64,000 nucleotides of DNA. It comes from Staphylococcus americanisciuri. Lineage in GTDB: Bacteria > Bacillota > Bacilli > Staphylococcales > Staphylococcaceae. The stretch lies in the NCBI RefSeq assembly GCF_024814435.1, contig NZ_JANUXY010000001.1:124001-188000 (forward strand), in the 5' to 3' direction. The position numbers were made by a program, and so were the translations under genes. Shown piece after piece: positions 41,649 to 52,264 of this stretch; position 1 is the first letter of the stretch, and every line of letters begins with the position of its first letter. The notes under the pieces were generated by a model that searched no databases, had not been told where the DNA came from, and saw nothing but the letters and a program-made list of their open reading frames with translations.

Positions 41649-43022
41649 TTATCGATGTGTATTTGCATTAAAGCTGATTGTAAAAATCGTATATTTACCT
41701 TCTTCACTATTGACTGTAATCAGACCATCATAGAGTTTGACAATTTTCAATGCGATAGATAATCCTAAACCATTGCCGCCTTGTTGTCTGGAACGTGATT
41801 TATCAACGCGATAGAAGCGATCAAAAATATGTTCTTGATCTTCTTTAGGAATCCCCATACCATGATCTTTAATTTCAATCAGCACACGATTGTTGACCAG
41901 CTTAGTTTTGATACAAATATTGCGATTTGTTTGGTCATATTTTATCGCATTATCAATAAAAATGAGCAAGATTTGTTCTAAGTGAAAACCATTCATATTC
42001 AAGTAAATAAAGTCTTGATTTGTTTCAAAATTAAATTGATATGTTGGATGAATTTGTTCTAATGAGTGAAGACGATTTTTAATTTCTAGATTGACATCTA
42101 CTTTTTCAAGTTGTTGATCTATAGAACGCGCATTATCTTTTGTTAAAAGTAATAACTCCTCAACTAGTTTGGTAATGCGATTCATCTCTTCTATTGAAAT
42201 TGTCAATGATTCTTCTAATACAGCTGGATCCTTTTTTCCCCAACGTTGAATAAGATTTAAATGACCTTGAATGATTTGCAATGGTGTTCTTAATTCGTGT
42301 GAAGCATCTTCAACAAATTGTCGTTGTTGATTGAATGAATCTTCCAATTTGATCATCATACTGTTAAAGTTATCGATAAGTGCATCAGTTTCTTCATAAC
42401 TTGTAGGAACTTCGAGTTTTTCTTGGAAGCCATTGCGACGAATTTGTGTCATTTTTTCTGTAATAATATTTATCGGTTTTGTGATTTGAGATGAAAATGC
42501 ATAACTAAGAGAAGCAGTAACAAATAAAGCAATTAAACCAAATATTAATGCGAGATATGTGATGAAGTTCAATAGATCATCAAAAACATCTAAAGGATGA
42601 ATAATTGTTGCATAACCGTTAAAATATTCGGTGCTAATTGGATTTGACACAATGATAAACGAACCAGAAGTATTATTAATAATTCCAATCGTTCTTGAGG
42701 TCGTTTTCTGAAATTCAGGTGTAAACTTAATATCGTTTGTATTTGTGCTTTCAATTAAATGTTTGCCATTTTTATCATACAAAATCGCTTTTTGGTAGCT
42801 GTTCGTAACGGAGCTAAATTCAAGTGGCGTAATATTGCTTAAAGATTGCGTTGATAACAGATGGTGCAATTCATCGGCACTATGTTCTGCTTTCTCCAAT
42901 TCACTTTGTTTGAGTAAACTACTCACAGCATAAATAATCAATAGGCAAAAAATAAAAATAATTAAAAATGTAATAACCGTTGTGACCAGTGTCCATTTCG
43001 TTTTTAGTGTAGGTTGTTTCAT
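41649..43022 (-). CDS. arlS: Sensor histidine kinase ArlS
   Basis: This membrane histidine kinase of the ArlRS system controls adhesion, autolysis and virulence genes in staphylococci. The 457-residue protein has two membrane helices (about 12-34 and 150-174) flanking an extracytoplasmic sensor. A HAMP region (about 175-228), the phospho-acceptor His-242 in [10 protein letters not shown], and an ATPase domain with IDNAIKYD and [10 protein letters not shown] follow. Its start overlaps the arlR stop by four bases, so the pair is translationally coupled. Confidence 0.94.
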   Translation of the reverse strand: MKQPTLKTKWTLVTTVITFLIIFIFCLLIIYAVSSLLKQSELEKAEHSADELHHLLSTQSLSNITPLEFSSVTNSYQKAILYDKNGKHLIESTNTNDIKFTPEFQKTTSRTIGIINNTSGSFIIVSNPISTEYFNGYATIIHPLDVFDDLLNFITYLALIFGLIALFVTASLSYAFSSQITKPINIITEKMTQIRRNGFQEKLEVPTSYEETDALIDNFNSMMIKLEDSFNQQRQFVEDASHELRTPLQIIQGHLNLIQRWGKKDPAVLEESLTISIEEMNRITKLVEELLLLTKDNARSIDQQLEKVDVNLEIKNRLHSLEQIHPTYQFNFETNQDFIYLNMNGFHLEQILLIFIDNAIKYDQTNRNICIKTKLVNNRVLIEIKDHGMGIPKEDQEHIFDRFYRVDKSRSRQQGGNGLGLSIALKIVKLYDGLITVNSEEGKYTIFTISFNANTHR

Positions 43023-43696
43023 TGACGAATCACATACCCGACACCTCGAACGGTCTCTATTAATTTCTCTTTGTGTATAGGTTTTAATTTATTGCGTAAA
43101 TATCTAATATAGACATCTACAACATTCGTTTCAACTTCAGAATCATATCCCCATACATGGTTTAAGATTTGTTCACGATGAAGGACGTGATTTTTATTTT
43201 CTGCCAATAATAGCAGCAAATCAAATTCAGTCTTAGTCAATTCGATGGCTTGTCCTTCATAGGTAACGTGAAAAGCACTTTTATCGATAATGATACCACC
43301 CACTGCTACTGTGTCTTTTGAAGTGTGTTGATCATCAGAAACACGTCTTACTAATGCTCGCATTCGCGCAAGTAATTCTTCTATTTCAAATGGTTTGACA
43401 ATATAATCATCTGCGCCATAATCAAGACCTAATACTTTATCATAGATTTCTCCTTTGGCAGTAATCATGATAATGGGTGTATCTTTTTGTTTTCGCAATC
43501 TTTTACATACCTCTAGTCCATCAATACCAGGAAGCATTAAGTCTAGCAAAATAATGTCAAAGTCTTGTTGTAATGCGGTGTTCAATCCTGACAGGCCATC
43601 ATTTTTTATAGATACCTCGTAATTTTCATGTTTTAGTTCGAGTTCAATAAAACGCGCTAAATTTTGTTCGTCTTCTATAATTAATACATTTTTCAT
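43019..43696 (-). CDS. arlR: Response regulator ArlR
   Basis: This OmpR-type DNA-binding response regulator has 225 residues. Its receiver domain carries Asp-52 as phosphorylation site ([11 protein letters not shown]) with the acidic pair near the N terminus (IIEDE) and conserved lysine in DYIVKPF. A C-terminal winged helix ([26 protein letters not shown]) binds DNA. The gene starts at ATG 43696 after GAGGTG and leads arlRS. Confidence 0.95.
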   Translation of the reverse strand: MKNVLIIEDEQNLARFIELELKHENYEVSIKNDGLSGLNTALQQDFDIILLDLMLPGIDGLEVCKRLRKQKDTPIIMITAKGEIYDKVLGLDYGADDYIVKPFEIEELLARMRALVRRVSDDQHTSKDTVAVGGIIIDKSAFHVTYEGQAIELTKTEFDLLLLLAENKNHVLHREQILNHVWGYDSEVETNVVDVYIRYLRNKLKPIHKEKLIETVRGVGYVIRQ

Positions 43697-43880
43697 GTTG
43701 TCACCTCATCTTTAATAATAGGATAATCATGCAATTTTATAAAGGATGAACTGCTTGTAATACACTAAAAATTGGTAGCTTGTTAATAGTGTTATTTGAC
43801 ATGTAAGTGATTGCTGCCAATGGACTATTTCTGCTTTTACAGAGGAGACGAAAAAAATATAAAAAATTAGGTGTTTCTAA

Positions 43881-43908
43881 TTGACAATTATTCTCAATAC
43901 GTTATAAT
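43881..43908 (+). promoter_or_regulatory. Strong promoter with two Fur boxes (sRNA promoter)
   Basis: TTGACA (43881-43886), a 16-base spacer and TATAAT (43903-43908) form a near-consensus promoter. Fur-type 7-1-7 palindromes overlap it: TGACAATTATTCTCA (43882-43896, 13 of 15 matches) and TGAAAATGATTATCA (43914-43928, 14 of 15), the latter covering the expected transcript start. Confidence 0.85.
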
Positions 43909-43914
43909 TTAATT

Positions 43915-44075
43915 GAAAATGATTATCAATCCCAACGATCCCCCCACTACAATTCGTTCTATAGATTGAGTCATTTTCAAGTAATATCCCCTTTTATATG
44001 CCCGTATAAAAATTTCGTTGATATTAAACGTATAATAAAAACCGCTGCATTCGATTAAGGTGCAGCGGTTTTTAT
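43915..44075 (+). ncRNA. isrR: Fur-controlled small RNA, IsrR-like
   Basis: No protein is encoded on this strand, yet a strong Fur-boxed promoter leads to a perfect terminator 160 bases away. The transcript carries four single-stranded C-rich patches: CCC (43931-43933), CCCCCC (43940-43945), CCCC (43988-43991) and CCC (44001-44003). These are suited to pair with G-rich ribosome-binding sites. This is the architecture of S. aureus IsrR, the iron-sparing sRNA that represses nitrate respiration and TCA-cycle mRNAs under iron starvation. The identification rests on this architecture, not on an alignment. Confidence 0.75.
44037..44075. terminator. Terminator shared by the sRNA and the PAP2 gene
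   Basis: AAAAACCGCTGCA (44037-44049) and TGCAGCGGTTTTT (44061-44073) form a perfect 13-bp stem usable from both sides. Confidence 0.9.
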
Positions 44076-44692
44076 TATGAGCGATGGAGTGGTTTGCGAA
44101 GTATAAGTTGTGTTAGTACGATAAAGAACAGGCCCCCCATAATTCCGGCAATAATATCTGTTGGATAATGTACGCCTAAATAGATTCGAGACGCACAAAT
44201 AAACGGAATCATAAGAATGCATAGTATACTGAGCCAAATTCTTGCTTGTCCTTTGATAATACGCAAACTGATATAACATAAGCTGCCAAAAAAGGCTGTG
44301 GCTCCCATTGCATGGCCGCTTGGAAAACTGAGTCCTGAAATATCAATAAGGCGCATCACGCTTGGGCGTTCGCGATTAAAAATATGTTTTAATATTGGGT
44401 TAGTAAGTCCTGACAAAATCATAGTAAGTGCGAGAAATAGGGCTTCTACACGATATTGATAGCGTATTAATAAAAGCACTATCAATGTTGTCAAGATAAC
44501 CATACTTACGGCTTCTCCTATATATGTTACAGTAAGAAACACCGCCGTCATGACAGGGCTTTTACTTGCAATAATGGATGAATATACGTGATGATCGACC
44601 CACTCACCCACTGTTGACTGATGATAAAATCCAATGGTTGTCAAAATAACCATAGTTACCACCAATGTCAGTATTCTTTTCCAATGTGTCAT
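44075..44692 (-). CDS. PAP2-family phosphatase (PgpB-like)
   Basis: This membrane phosphatase of 205 residues has about six helices. It carries the three-part PAP2 signature: KHIFNRERPS, FPSGHAMG and RIYLGVHYPTD. Such enzymes dephosphorylate undecaprenyl pyrophosphate or phosphatidylglycerophosphate at the outer membrane face. The ribosome-binding site AGGAGG precedes ATG 44692. It lies 11 bases after murG, and a link to cell-wall lipid carrier recycling would be logical but is not proven. Confidence 0.87.
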   Translation of the reverse strand: MTHWKRILTLVVTMVILTTIGFYHQSTVGEWVDHHVYSSIIASKSPVMTAVFLTVTYIGEAVSMVILTTLIVLLLIRYQYRVEALFLALTMILSGLTNPILKHIFNRERPSVMRLIDISGLSFPSGHAMGATAFFGSLCYISLRIIKGQARIWLSILCILMIPFICASRIYLGVHYPTDIIAGIMGGLFFIVLTQLILRKPLHRS

Positions 44693-44703
44693 AATTACCT
44701 CCT

Positions 44704-45774
44704 TTATAAACGAGCATCTTCAATAATTTTGTTGAGCAATGCTTCCTTAGTATAACTTTCTGTAAAGGTCTCCATCGTAGCAATATACATCTCTCGTGAT
44801 TCTTCAAGTGTATCTAATGCAGTTTTTAGAGAACCGTCTGTTAAGGTTGATTCATCGAGTGTCAGCGCATAGCCTTGTCTAGCAAAATAATTGGCATTGT
44901 CAATCTGATCGCCACGTGATTGATCTAAGCCTAACGGAATTAATAACATCGGTATACGCAACGTTAAGAATTCATAAATAGCATTGGAACCGGCACGAGA
45001 GACAACAGTATCTGTAATTGCTAACAAGTCGGTGAGCTCATCAGTAACAAATTCGTATTGGATATAACCAGGCTTGTGAAGTTGCTCATCTTTAAGTCCT
45101 TTACCTGTCAGATGAATGACTTGATAATGTTCCAGCAATTGATCAAGTTCTTGTCGCAATTGATGATTCATTGTCGCACTACCTAGACTTCCCCCCATGA
45201 CAAGTAAAGTTTTTTTCGATGGTTGGAAACCTGTTAAGGCATATCCACGTTCTTTACTACCATTTTTTAAATCTTCACGAATTGTTGCGCCTACAAAAAC
45301 ACCTTTATTTTGAGGTACATATTTTAAGGTTTCTTCAAATGTTGTATAAATCTTTTTGGCAAACTTAGTCGCTATCTTATTCGCTAATCCAGGCGTCAAA
45401 TCAGATTCGTGTACAATAACTGGAATTTGTAGAGATTTAGCTGCTAAAACGACAGGTACTGACACGAAGCCGCCTTTTGAAAAAACAAATGCTGGTTTTT
45501 CACGTTTTAAGATTTTACGTGCATCTAAAATACCTTTCAATACTTTAAAGATGTCTTTTAGATTATCCATTGACAAATAACGGCGCAGTTTACCACTAGA
45601 GATCGGATAATAAGGTGTATCAGGTAATTGTGAGGTAATCATCTCACGCTCAATACCATCTTTAGAGCCAATGTATATCGTTTGGAATCCTTTGTTGACT
45701 GCCGCTGGAATTAGACTTAAGTTGACAGAGACATGACCGATTGTTCCGCCTCCTGTAAATGCAATTTTAGTCAT
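44704..45774 (-). CDS. murG: UDP-GlcNAc:lipid I N-acetylglucosaminyltransferase MurG
   Basis: MurG converts lipid I to lipid II at the cytoplasmic membrane face, the last intracellular step of peptidoglycan precursor synthesis. The 356-residue GT28 enzyme has the N-terminal glycine-rich loop in the staphylococcal form GGGTIGHVSVNLSLIPAA, a second loop MGGSLGSATMN, and the C-terminal UDP-GlcNAc binding segment SRAGSNAIYEFL...IPLGLDQSRGDQ. ATG 45774 follows GAGAGGG. Confidence 0.95.
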   Translation of the reverse strand: MTKIAFTGGGTIGHVSVNLSLIPAAVNKGFQTIYIGSKDGIEREMITSQLPDTPYYPISSGKLRRYLSMDNLKDIFKVLKGILDARKILKREKPAFVFSKGGFVSVPVVLAAKSLQIPVIVHESDLTPGLANKIATKFAKKIYTTFEETLKYVPQNKGVFVGATIREDLKNGSKERGYALTGFQPSKKTLLVMGGSLGSATMNHQLRQELDQLLEHYQVIHLTGKGLKDEQLHKPGYIQYEFVTDELTDLLAITDTVVSRAGSNAIYEFLTLRIPMLLIPLGLDQSRGDQIDNANYFARQGYALTLDESTLTDGSLKTALDTLEESREMYIATMETFTESYTKEALLNKIIEDARL

Positions 45775-45789
45775 AATAACCCTCTCATT

Positions 45790-46293
45790 CTAATTGATTT
45801 TTTTATAATAAGCATAAAATGGTTTTCCTTTATCGAAGGGGAATGTTTCACTTAACATTTCCCCTACCTTGATAAAATGATGTTTCTTGAATCGCGCTTG
45901 TGCCCGCTGATTCTCAGAAAATGTATCTGTTAATAAAACATTAAATTGGTGGCTTTTCGCATAGTTTTCTGCAAAATCTATGAGCTTTCGTGCTACTCCA
46001 GGATACTTGGCAGATGCCACAAGTCTATGAATGACTAGCGCATGGTCACGAGAAACTGGCCATTCAAACTGGTTGTACCATTCAGGTGATAGGTTATTAA
46101 TTACGATAAACCCCTTGATTATATCTGACTCATCTAATACATAAAGTGTTTTATCTGTAATGTCTTGTATGAAATCTTTTTTTACAGGATATGATATGTC
46201 CCATTGATTATGATTGTCCTGTTTCATTATCTCCTTTGCTTCTGCAACTAGTACGAGAATGGCATCTATGTCAGACATTGTTGCAAGTCTCAT
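45790..46293 (-). CDS. GNAT family N-acetyltransferase
   Basis: This 167-residue protein has a GNAT fold: an N-terminal helix (MRLATMSDIDAILVLVAEAKEIM), the motif A-like region HRLVASAKYPGVARKLIDF (acetyl-CoA pyrophosphate loop) and the C-terminal KKHHFIKVGE. The substrate is unknown. It lies between murG and ctpA with short spacers (15 and 6 bases), suggesting a common transcript. Confidence 0.84.
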   Translation of the reverse strand: MRLATMSDIDAILVLVAEAKEIMKQDNHNQWDISYPVKKDFIQDITDKTLYVLDESDIIKGFIVINNLSPEWYNQFEWPVSRDHALVIHRLVASAKYPGVARKLIDFAENYAKSHQFNVLLTDTFSENQRAQARFKKHHFIKVGEMLSETFPFDKGKPFYAYYKKIN

Positions 46294-46299
46294 AGCTTA

Positions 46300-47745
46300 T
46301 CACTCCTTCAGCTTTTCTAATGTACGCTGTAACATCACATCTTCTTCAGATGCTTTTTTAACCAGTTGTTCTGTTAATTTTTGATTGGTTTCACGGTTAA
46401 ATGTACCATCAGCATCTAGTTTTTGATCTGCTTGAAATGATTGTATCGCATTTTGTAATGTTGTATCAAAAGATTCATTAATATCTCCTACATCATACCC
46501 TAATGCATTTAAACCGATTTTAATGGATTTAATATATTTTGATTGGTCTCCGAGCTTGAAAGATTTGTCTGACGGAATAACCGTCATATTTTCATAGGCT
46601 GCACCTGCTACTTTCTCATCAGGTTGAATGCCTTTGCCATGAATATAATGACCTTTTGGTGTGAGCCATTTCATTTCTGTAAATTTGAGTAATGAGCCGT
46701 CACAAAACTCACGTGTTGTTTGAACGATTCCTTTACCAAAAGATTTTTGACCATATACTTTGGCTACTTGATGATCTTGTAGTGCGCCTGTAAACACTTC
46801 AGATGCACTAGCAGAGCCTTCATTGATTAGGATTGAAATCTTCTGCTTATTGATTCCCTTTATAGGTGCCTGCGAAGTTTGGATCTCTTGCTTTTGTTTT
46901 CCTTTTTCTAGCTGTACAACAGTTTGTCCTTTATCAATGAAAAGATTCGCCATCTTGACAGCTTCGTCGAGTAGACCTCCAGGATTGTTACGCAAGTCAA
47001 TGACTAAGTGTTTAGCACCTTGCTTCTGAGCTTTTTCAATAGCATTTTTTAATTCGTTCGCTGTTCCTTGTTGAAACTTACTCACTTTGAAAACATGTTT
47101 ATCTCCATGTTTTTCGTGTTTAACACTATCAACATGAATCGTATCTCGTGTTACGGTATAGTCCTTTAATTCTCCGACACGTTTGATTGTTAATTTAACT
47201 TTAGTTCCCTTTTTACCACGAACTTTTTTCACGATTTCATTTAGTTGCTTTCCTTTTACGTCTTGGCCATCTACTGCAATTAATTCATCTTTAGGCTGAA
47301 TACCTGCTTTTTCTGCTGGTGCACCTTTGATAGGGCTTGCGATATAGATGTGCCCCTCTTTTTGCTCCATCTCAGCACCGATACCGACAAAATCTCCTGA
47401 TACATCTTCATTGAAAGCTTCAGTTTCTTCTTTTGTCATATATTCCGTGTAAGGATCTTTTAAACTTTTCGTCATTCCTTTAATAGCATCATTAAGCAAT
47501 GCTTCTTTATCTGTATTTTTATAATAGTCAGTTGCCAATACTTCATATATATCACCTAACTTTTTGGCATTCTGTTCAATACTGGCATCAGTTGAACTAT
47601 TTTTCCAATACCACATGCCTAAAAGCATAAGTGAAGCAGTTAATAATACGGTTGCTATGATGCTTATCACAAAGTGTTTGAGTGAAATATACTTTGGGGT
47701 ATCAGATTTTTTGGACGATGGTAAAGCTTTATTTGATTGTTTCAT
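46300..47745 (-). CDS. ctpA: Carboxyl-terminal processing protease CtpA
   Basis: This S41 serine protease of 481 residues has one N-terminal membrane anchor (about residues 25-48). A PDZ domain (about 110-195) is followed by the protease domain with the nucleophilic serine near residue 312 in NEGSASASEVF. The general-base lysine lies about 25 residues later in YGQKSFGKGIVQT. A C-terminal peptidoglycan-binding domain (about 400-460, SIKIGLNALGYDVG) anchors it to the wall. In S. aureus CtpA acts in stress tolerance and envelope quality control. ATG 47745 follows AAGGAG. Confidence 0.93.
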   Translation of the reverse strand: MKQSNKALPSSKKSDTPKYISLKHFVISIIATVLLTASLMLLGMWYWKNSSTDASIEQNAKKLGDIYEVLATDYYKNTDKEALLNDAIKGMTKSLKDPYTEYMTKEETEAFNEDVSGDFVGIGAEMEQKEGHIYIASPIKGAPAEKAGIQPKDELIAVDGQDVKGKQLNEIVKKVRGKKGTKVKLTIKRVGELKDYTVTRDTIHVDSVKHEKHGDKHVFKVSKFQQGTANELKNAIEKAQKQGAKHLVIDLRNNPGGLLDEAVKMANLFIDKGQTVVQLEKGKQKQEIQTSQAPIKGINKQKISILINEGSASASEVFTGALQDHQVAKVYGQKSFGKGIVQTTREFCDGSLLKFTEMKWLTPKGHYIHGKGIQPDEKVAGAAYENMTVIPSDKSFKLGDQSKYIKSIKIGLNALGYDVGDINESFDTTLQNAIQSFQADQKLDADGTFNRETNQKLTEQLVKKASEEDVMLQRTLEKLKE

Positions 47746-48121
47746 CTTTCAGCTCCTTGTCTATGTAATATAGTTATGTTTTTAATATAAGCGAAATAGC
47801 TTTGAATATATGTTAGAAAAATTGGTTCAAAAAAGGAGTAGGACAGAAATCTTATATTAAAGACTTCATAGTCCCACTCCGCCAAGGATGACGAATTGTG
47901 CAAGAATTTGAAACGTAAATGGACAACATAAGCAAACTGCTGCTTTGTATCGTATCTCTCATTCTGAAGAAAAAGTGGGACAAGAATCTTATTTTCTAAA
48001 AGGTTGGAAAAGTGTATTTTCACTTCGACCACTGACTTCTACATAAAAACTTAAACTTAAATTGAAAGTTTCTATTAATGTCCCAGCGCTATTCCTAACG
48101 CCTTACTAGTGATGTTTAGCG
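47746..48121. other. Intergenic region with repeat copies
   Basis: There is no gene. GGAGTAGGAC (about 47836-47845) can pair with GTCCCACTCC (47871-47880). A second copy, AAGTGGGACA, begins near 47970, and TGTCCCAGCGC occurs near 48081. A short hairpin TAACGC/GCGTTA (48089-48124) precedes the yozE stop and may end that operon. Confidence 0.55.
47834..48091 (-). repeat. Dispersed intergenic repeat, copies 4a and 4b
   Basis: Two incomplete relatives of the GAGTGGGACA family lie in tandem. The first carries GGACAGAAATCTTATATTAA and GTCCCACTCCGCCAAGG. The second carries GTGGGACAAGAATCTTATTT and closes with ATTAATGTCCCAGCG. Confidence 0.6.
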
Positions 48122-48343
48122 TTAAAATTGAAGCCATTCTTGATATTCTTCAAAAAGTGCATCAAAAACAGATAATGATAAGGTATAGTTGCCTTCTGTC
48201 TCGATGTATTCTGATAGCTTGTTGAAATCTGATTCATACTTAGGAAAATCTAAATCTTGAAAAACCATTTCTGCAAATGCACCTTTGTCATCACGTCTAC
48301 CTCTAACTGTCAATGCAAATTGGTAAAACGATGCATCTTTCAT
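48122..48343 (-). CDS. yozE: YozE-like SAM-domain protein
   Basis: This 73-residue helical protein of the YozE/SAM-like family begins [19 protein letters not shown] and contains [16 protein letters not shown]. Function is unknown; the fold resembles sterile-alpha-motif domains. Its start codon abuts the crr stop, placing it last in the thyA-folA-fakB2-msrA-msrB-crr-yozE series. Confidence 0.85.
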   Translation of the reverse strand: MKDASFYQFALTVRGRRDDKGAFAEMVFQDLDFPKYESDFNKLSEYIETEGNYTLSLSVFDALFEEYQEWLQF

Positions 48344-48846
48344 TATTTCACTGTCACATCTAATACATGTGTTGTTCCTTTAGTCAAAGCTTGAACCTCA
48401 TGGAATGTATGTGACTCAACATGTTCAGCGAAGTTCGTTAAGATAACTGGTGAGATGATAGACTTCGCATTTTGATTGATATAATCTAGGTCAAATGTTA
48501 CGAGCGCATCACCTACAGATACACGGTCACCGCTTTCAACAAGTGTTTCAAAACCTTCACCATTTAATTGAACAGTATCTAAACCAATGTGGACAAGTAC
48601 TTCCAAGCCATTATCAGCTTTTAAGCCAATTGCGTGCTTTGTTGGGAAGACATTGTCTACTACACCGTCAATTGGGGATACAACTTTACCTTCAGTTGGT
48701 TTAACACCAAAGCCATCACCCATCATTTTTTGTGCGAATACAGGATCTGGAATATCTTCAACCTTGACGTATTCACCAGTGATTGGCGCAAAAACTTTGA
48801 TATCTTTACTTACTTCATTACCTTTTCCAAATAACTTTTTAAACAT
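48343..48846 (-). CDS. crr: Glucose-specific PTS enzyme EIIA (soluble)
   Basis: This 167-residue free-standing EIIA-Glc domain accepts phosphate from HPr on His-86 ([10 protein letters not shown]), with His-71 in FPTKHAIG as active-site partner. It closely resembles the C-terminal IIA domain of PtsG in this window, including [19 protein letters not shown] 48846 is chosen because AGGAG then sits eight bases upstream; the GTG at 48855 is part of that site. It sits in an operon with msrAB, folA and thyA; the functional link is unclear. Confidence 0.92.
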   Translation of the reverse strand: MFKKLFGKGNEVSKDIKVFAPITGEYVKVEDIPDPVFAQKMMGDGFGVKPTEGKVVSPIDGVVDNVFPTKHAIGLKADNGLEVLVHIGLDTVQLNGEGFETLVESGDRVSVGDALVTFDLDYINQNAKSIISPVILTNFAEHVESHTFHEVQALTKGTTHVLDVTVK

Positions 48847-48861
48847 ATGGTTCACTCCTCT

Positions 48862-49290
48862 TTATTTATCAAACAATTTAATGAATTCGCCGTATCCAAG
48901 TTGTTCGAGCTTTTCATATGGAATAAATTGAATCGCAGCAGAATTAATGCAATAACGCAGACCGCCTCGTTCTTTAGGTCCGTCATTAAAGACATGTCCT
49001 AAATGACTGTTGCTGCCCTCTGAGCGGACTTCAGTGCGTAACATTCCGTAAGATTTATCGACTAATTCAACAATCTCTTCATCAGCAATGGCTTTTGAGA
49101 AACTCGGCCAGCCACAATCTGATTGGAATTTGTCTTCAGAGGTAAACAGTGGCTTACCTGATAACTTATCAACATAGATCCCTTTGTCAAAGTGATTCCA
49201 ATATTCGTTGTTGAAAGGTGGTTCAGTGCCATCTTGTTGTGTAACGAGATATTCAAGATCTGTTAGGTCTGATTTATCTTTTTTGATCAT
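48862..49290 (-). CDS. msrB: Peptide-methionine (R)-S-oxide reductase MsrB
   Basis: The enzyme reduces methionine-R-sulfoxide, complementing MsrA. The 142-residue protein has catalytic Cys-114 in [10 protein letters not shown], resolving Cys-59 in SDCGWPSF and the conserved GHVFNDGP. The zinc-binding CxxC pairs found in some MsrBs are absent. The start overlaps the msrA stop by four bases, so both stereospecific reductases are made together. Confidence 0.95.
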   Translation of the reverse strand: MIKKDKSDLTDLEYLVTQQDGTEPPFNNEYWNHFDKGIYVDKLSGKPLFTSEDKFQSDCGWPSFSKAIADEEIVELVDKSYGMLRTEVRSEGSNSHLGHVFNDGPKERGGLRYCINSAAIQFIPYEKLEQLGYGEFIKLFDK

Positions 49291-49811
49291 TGCGCATCCC
49301 CCCAGTGTGAGTCAATAAATGCTTTCCTACCTGAACCTTGTTGATAACGTTGATAGTGTGCTGGATTTTTAAGGTAATAATCTTGATGATGTGCTTCAGC
49401 AGGATAAAAATTTTTATAAGGTTCAACGGGTGTCACAATTGGTTTGTTAAAAACACCTTGAGCATCTAAAGTTTTAATTTTTTGAATCGCAGTTTTTTGT
49501 TGTTCAGCATCATGATAAAAAATAACGGGACGATAACTGTCTCCTCTATCAAAGAATTGTCCATCTTTGTCAGTGGGGTCAAACGTTTTAAAGTAGATAT
49601 CTAGAATTGCTTCATATGAAATAATAGCTGGATTGTACGTAATCTGAACAGCTTCAACATGTCCTGTCGTATTGCTACATACTTGTTCATATGTAGGATT
49701 TTCTACTGTTCCTCCGCTATATCCAGAAACAATGCCTTCAATACCATCATATGATGTGAATGGTTTAACTAGGCACCAGAAACAACCGCCTGCAAGTGTT
49801 GCGAGAGCCAT
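49287..49811 (-). CDS. msrA: Peptide-methionine (S)-S-oxide reductase MsrA (second copy)
   Basis: This 174-residue MsrA has the catalytic GGCFWC motif directly at the N terminus (residues 8-13), then [24 protein letters not shown] and [13 protein letters not shown]. It is distinct from the copy at 6824-7345 and is coupled to msrB. The ribosome-binding site AAGGAGGG precedes ATG 49811. Confidence 0.94.
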   Translation of the reverse strand: MALATLAGGCFWCLVKPFTSYDGIEGIVSGYSGGTVENPTYEQVCSNTTGHVEAVQITYNPAIISYEAILDIYFKTFDPTDKDGQFFDRGDSYRPVIFYHDAEQQKTAIQKIKTLDAQGVFNKPIVTPVEPYKNFYPAEAHHQDYYLKNPAHYQRYQQGSGRKAFIDSHWGDAQ

Positions 49812-49835
49812 ATCATGATCCCTCCTTATTGATGA

Positions 49836-50684
49836 TTAATACGTATCTTCTTTTAATACGATGAGTCCGATAGCACCCGTACCCGTATGTGTTGAAATAA
49901 CAGGTGATGTATGACCTAATTGGAACTGACCAACATCGAATGTTTCATCGATTTTTTCTTTAAACTTGTGCATGAAGCCTTCAGCATCAGCGTGTGAGAC
50001 TCCAACAGATTCTAGTTTTCCGTTGTCAACAAATGGCTTGAGATCATTGATAACTTGTTTGACACAGGCACCTTGTGTACGGACATTGTGAATCATTTCT
50101 AGCTTGCCATCGACCAATTCACCAATAGGTTTGATTTTCATTAAGTTACCCATGAAGCCTTTTGCTTTACTAATACGCCCACCTTTAATGAGTTGATCAA
50201 GTTGACCGATGATAACGAATAACTTAATATTTTTTTGTAACTTTTCAATTTTTTTCAAGATTTCTTCTGTTGGGATTCCCTCTTCAATCCATTTAGTTAA
50301 ATATTGTATTTGATATGCAAGTCCCCATGAAATAGACTTTGAATCGATAATCGTGATTTTACCATCAACCATTTCACTTGCTTGACGTGCAGTTTGAACT
50401 GTACCACTCAGCCCTGATGTTAAGTGAATACTAATGATTTCAACATCATCATTCATTAATTCTTTATATTTTTCTACAAATTGTCCAAGTGCTGGTTGAC
50501 TTGTTTTTAAATCATGATTTCCTTCTGCTAAATATTTGATATATGCTTCTGATGACATATCAATTTGGTCTACGTATGATTTACCATCAATTGTAACGCT
50601 TAGTGGAATGACGTGAATATTGTGCGCTTCAAAAAAAGATGGATCTAAATCAGATGTAGAATCTGTAACTATAATACGTTGCAT
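49836..50684 (-). CDS. fakB2: DegV-family fatty acid-binding protein FakB2
   Basis: This 282-residue DegV protein binds a fatty acid and presents it to the kinase FakA, feeding exogenous fatty acids into phospholipid synthesis. Motifs include VTDSTSDL near the N terminus, IHLTSGLSGT, IGQLDQLIKGGRISK and HTGTGAIGL near the C terminus. In S. aureus the FakB2 gene lies in this position next to folA and msrA, and that form prefers unsaturated fatty acids. Assignment to FakB2 rather than FakB1 rests on this synteny. Confidence 0.88.
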   Translation of the reverse strand: MQRIIVTDSTSDLDPSFFEAHNIHVIPLSVTIDGKSYVDQIDMSSEAYIKYLAEGNHDLKTSQPALGQFVEKYKELMNDDVEIISIHLTSGLSGTVQTARQASEMVDGKITIIDSKSISWGLAYQIQYLTKWIEEGIPTEEILKKIEKLQKNIKLFVIIGQLDQLIKGGRISKAKGFMGNLMKIKPIGELVDGKLEMIHNVRTQGACVKQVINDLKPFVDNGKLESVGVSHADAEGFMHKFKEKIDETFDVGQFQLGHTSPVISTHTGTGAIGLIVLKEDTY

Positions 50685-50702
50685 AGCATTATTGCCTCCA
50701 AT

Positions 50703-51194
<492 letters not shown>

Positions 51195-51197
51195 TCA

Positions 51198-52151
51198 TTA
51201 TACCGCGATGGGTGCTTTAATAGGTGGATGATACGTATAATTAACAATCTCTAAATCTTCATATTCTATATCGAATATAGATTTGTTGGTATTGATATTT
51301 AAAGTTGGTGGCGCAAAGCTTGTACGCGATAATTGTGTTTTTACTGCATCAAGATGATTGCTATAGATATGTGCATCACCAAATGTATGAACGAATTCGC
51401 CTACTTCTAAGCCACATTCTTTGGCGATTAAATGAGTGAGCAAACTATAGCTTGCAATATTAAATGGAACACCTAAGAAAATATCGGCACTGCGCTGATA
51501 CAGCTGGCAACTTAGTTTGTTATTTTCTACATAGAACTGAAATAGCGTATGACATGGTGGCAATGCCATGGTATCAATCTCGGCAGGATTCCAGGCGCTG
51601 ATAATATGCCGTCTTGATGTTGGATATTGCTTGATTTGCGCAATAACCGTTTTTAGTTGATCGTAATGTTTGCCATCAGCCCCTACCCAGTCACGCCATT
51701 GTTTACCATAAACGTTACCTAGGTCGCCATGTTTTTGCATAAATTGATCGTCGTGAAGAATTGCATCTTTGAATTTACGCATTTCTTCATCGTACTGTAC
51801 TTTAAATTCTGGATCGGTTAGTGTACGGTGTCCAAAATTTGTCATGTCAGGTCCTGTGTAATCTGTACTGTTAATATATTTCTCGAATGCCCATTCATTC
51901 CAAATATTGTTGTTATATTGGAGGAGATATCTCAGATTGGTATCGCCACGAATAAACCAGATGAGTTCAGTAGCAATAAGTTTAAATGATACTTTTTTGG
52001 TTGTTAATAATGGAAATCCTTTAGATAAATCGAAACGTAACTGATGTCCAAATTTTGAAATCGTACCAGTTGCAGTGCGGTCATCACGTTCGTTGCCAAT
52101 TGTTAATATTTCATTACATAAATCATGATATGCAGTATCAAATGGATTCAT
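51198..52151 (-). CDS. thyA: Thymidylate synthase
   Basis: The enzyme methylates dUMP to dTMP using methylene-tetrahydrofolate, producing the dihydrofolate recycled by FolA. The 317-residue protein has the nucleophilic Cys-200 in [31 protein letters not shown], and the dUMP-binding arginines in SRRHI. ATG 52151 is chosen, with GAGGTG upstream; the GTG at 52160 overlaps that site. It is the first gene of the seven-gene minus-strand operon down to yozE. Confidence 0.95.
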   Translation of the reverse strand: MNPFDTAYHDLCNEILTIGNERDDRTATGTISKFGHQLRFDLSKGFPLLTTKKVSFKLIATELIWFIRGDTNLRYLLQYNNNIWNEWAFEKYINSTDYTGPDMTNFGHRTLTDPEFKVQYDEEMRKFKDAILHDDQFMQKHGDLGNVYGKQWRDWVGADGKHYDQLKTVIAQIKQYPTSRRHIISAWNPAEIDTMALPPCHTLFQFYVENNKLSCQLYQRSADIFLGVPFNIASYSLLTHLIAKECGLEVGEFVHTFGDAHIYSNHLDAVKTQLSRTSFAPPTLNINTNKSIFDIEYEDLEIVNYTYHPPIKAPIAV

Positions 52152-52212
52152 GACGTTCACCTCTTTTCTCTTTTATAACTATAATAGACGATTTTTAAAG
52201 ATTTGAAAAATA

Positions 52213-52260
52213 AAAAACCAATGCTGGGATGATTGATTGTTGAACCCAGCACTGTTTTTA
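52213..52260 (-). terminator. Terminator of brxA
   Basis: In the minus direction AACAGTGCTGGG pairs with CCCAGCATTGGTT, followed by TTTTT (52213-52259). Confidence 0.82.
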
Positions 52261-52264
52261 ATTA

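Noticed and set aside
47834..48091. Repeat-rich region considered as a CRISPR array
   Set aside because: Only two imperfect units with no regular spacers and no cas genes.
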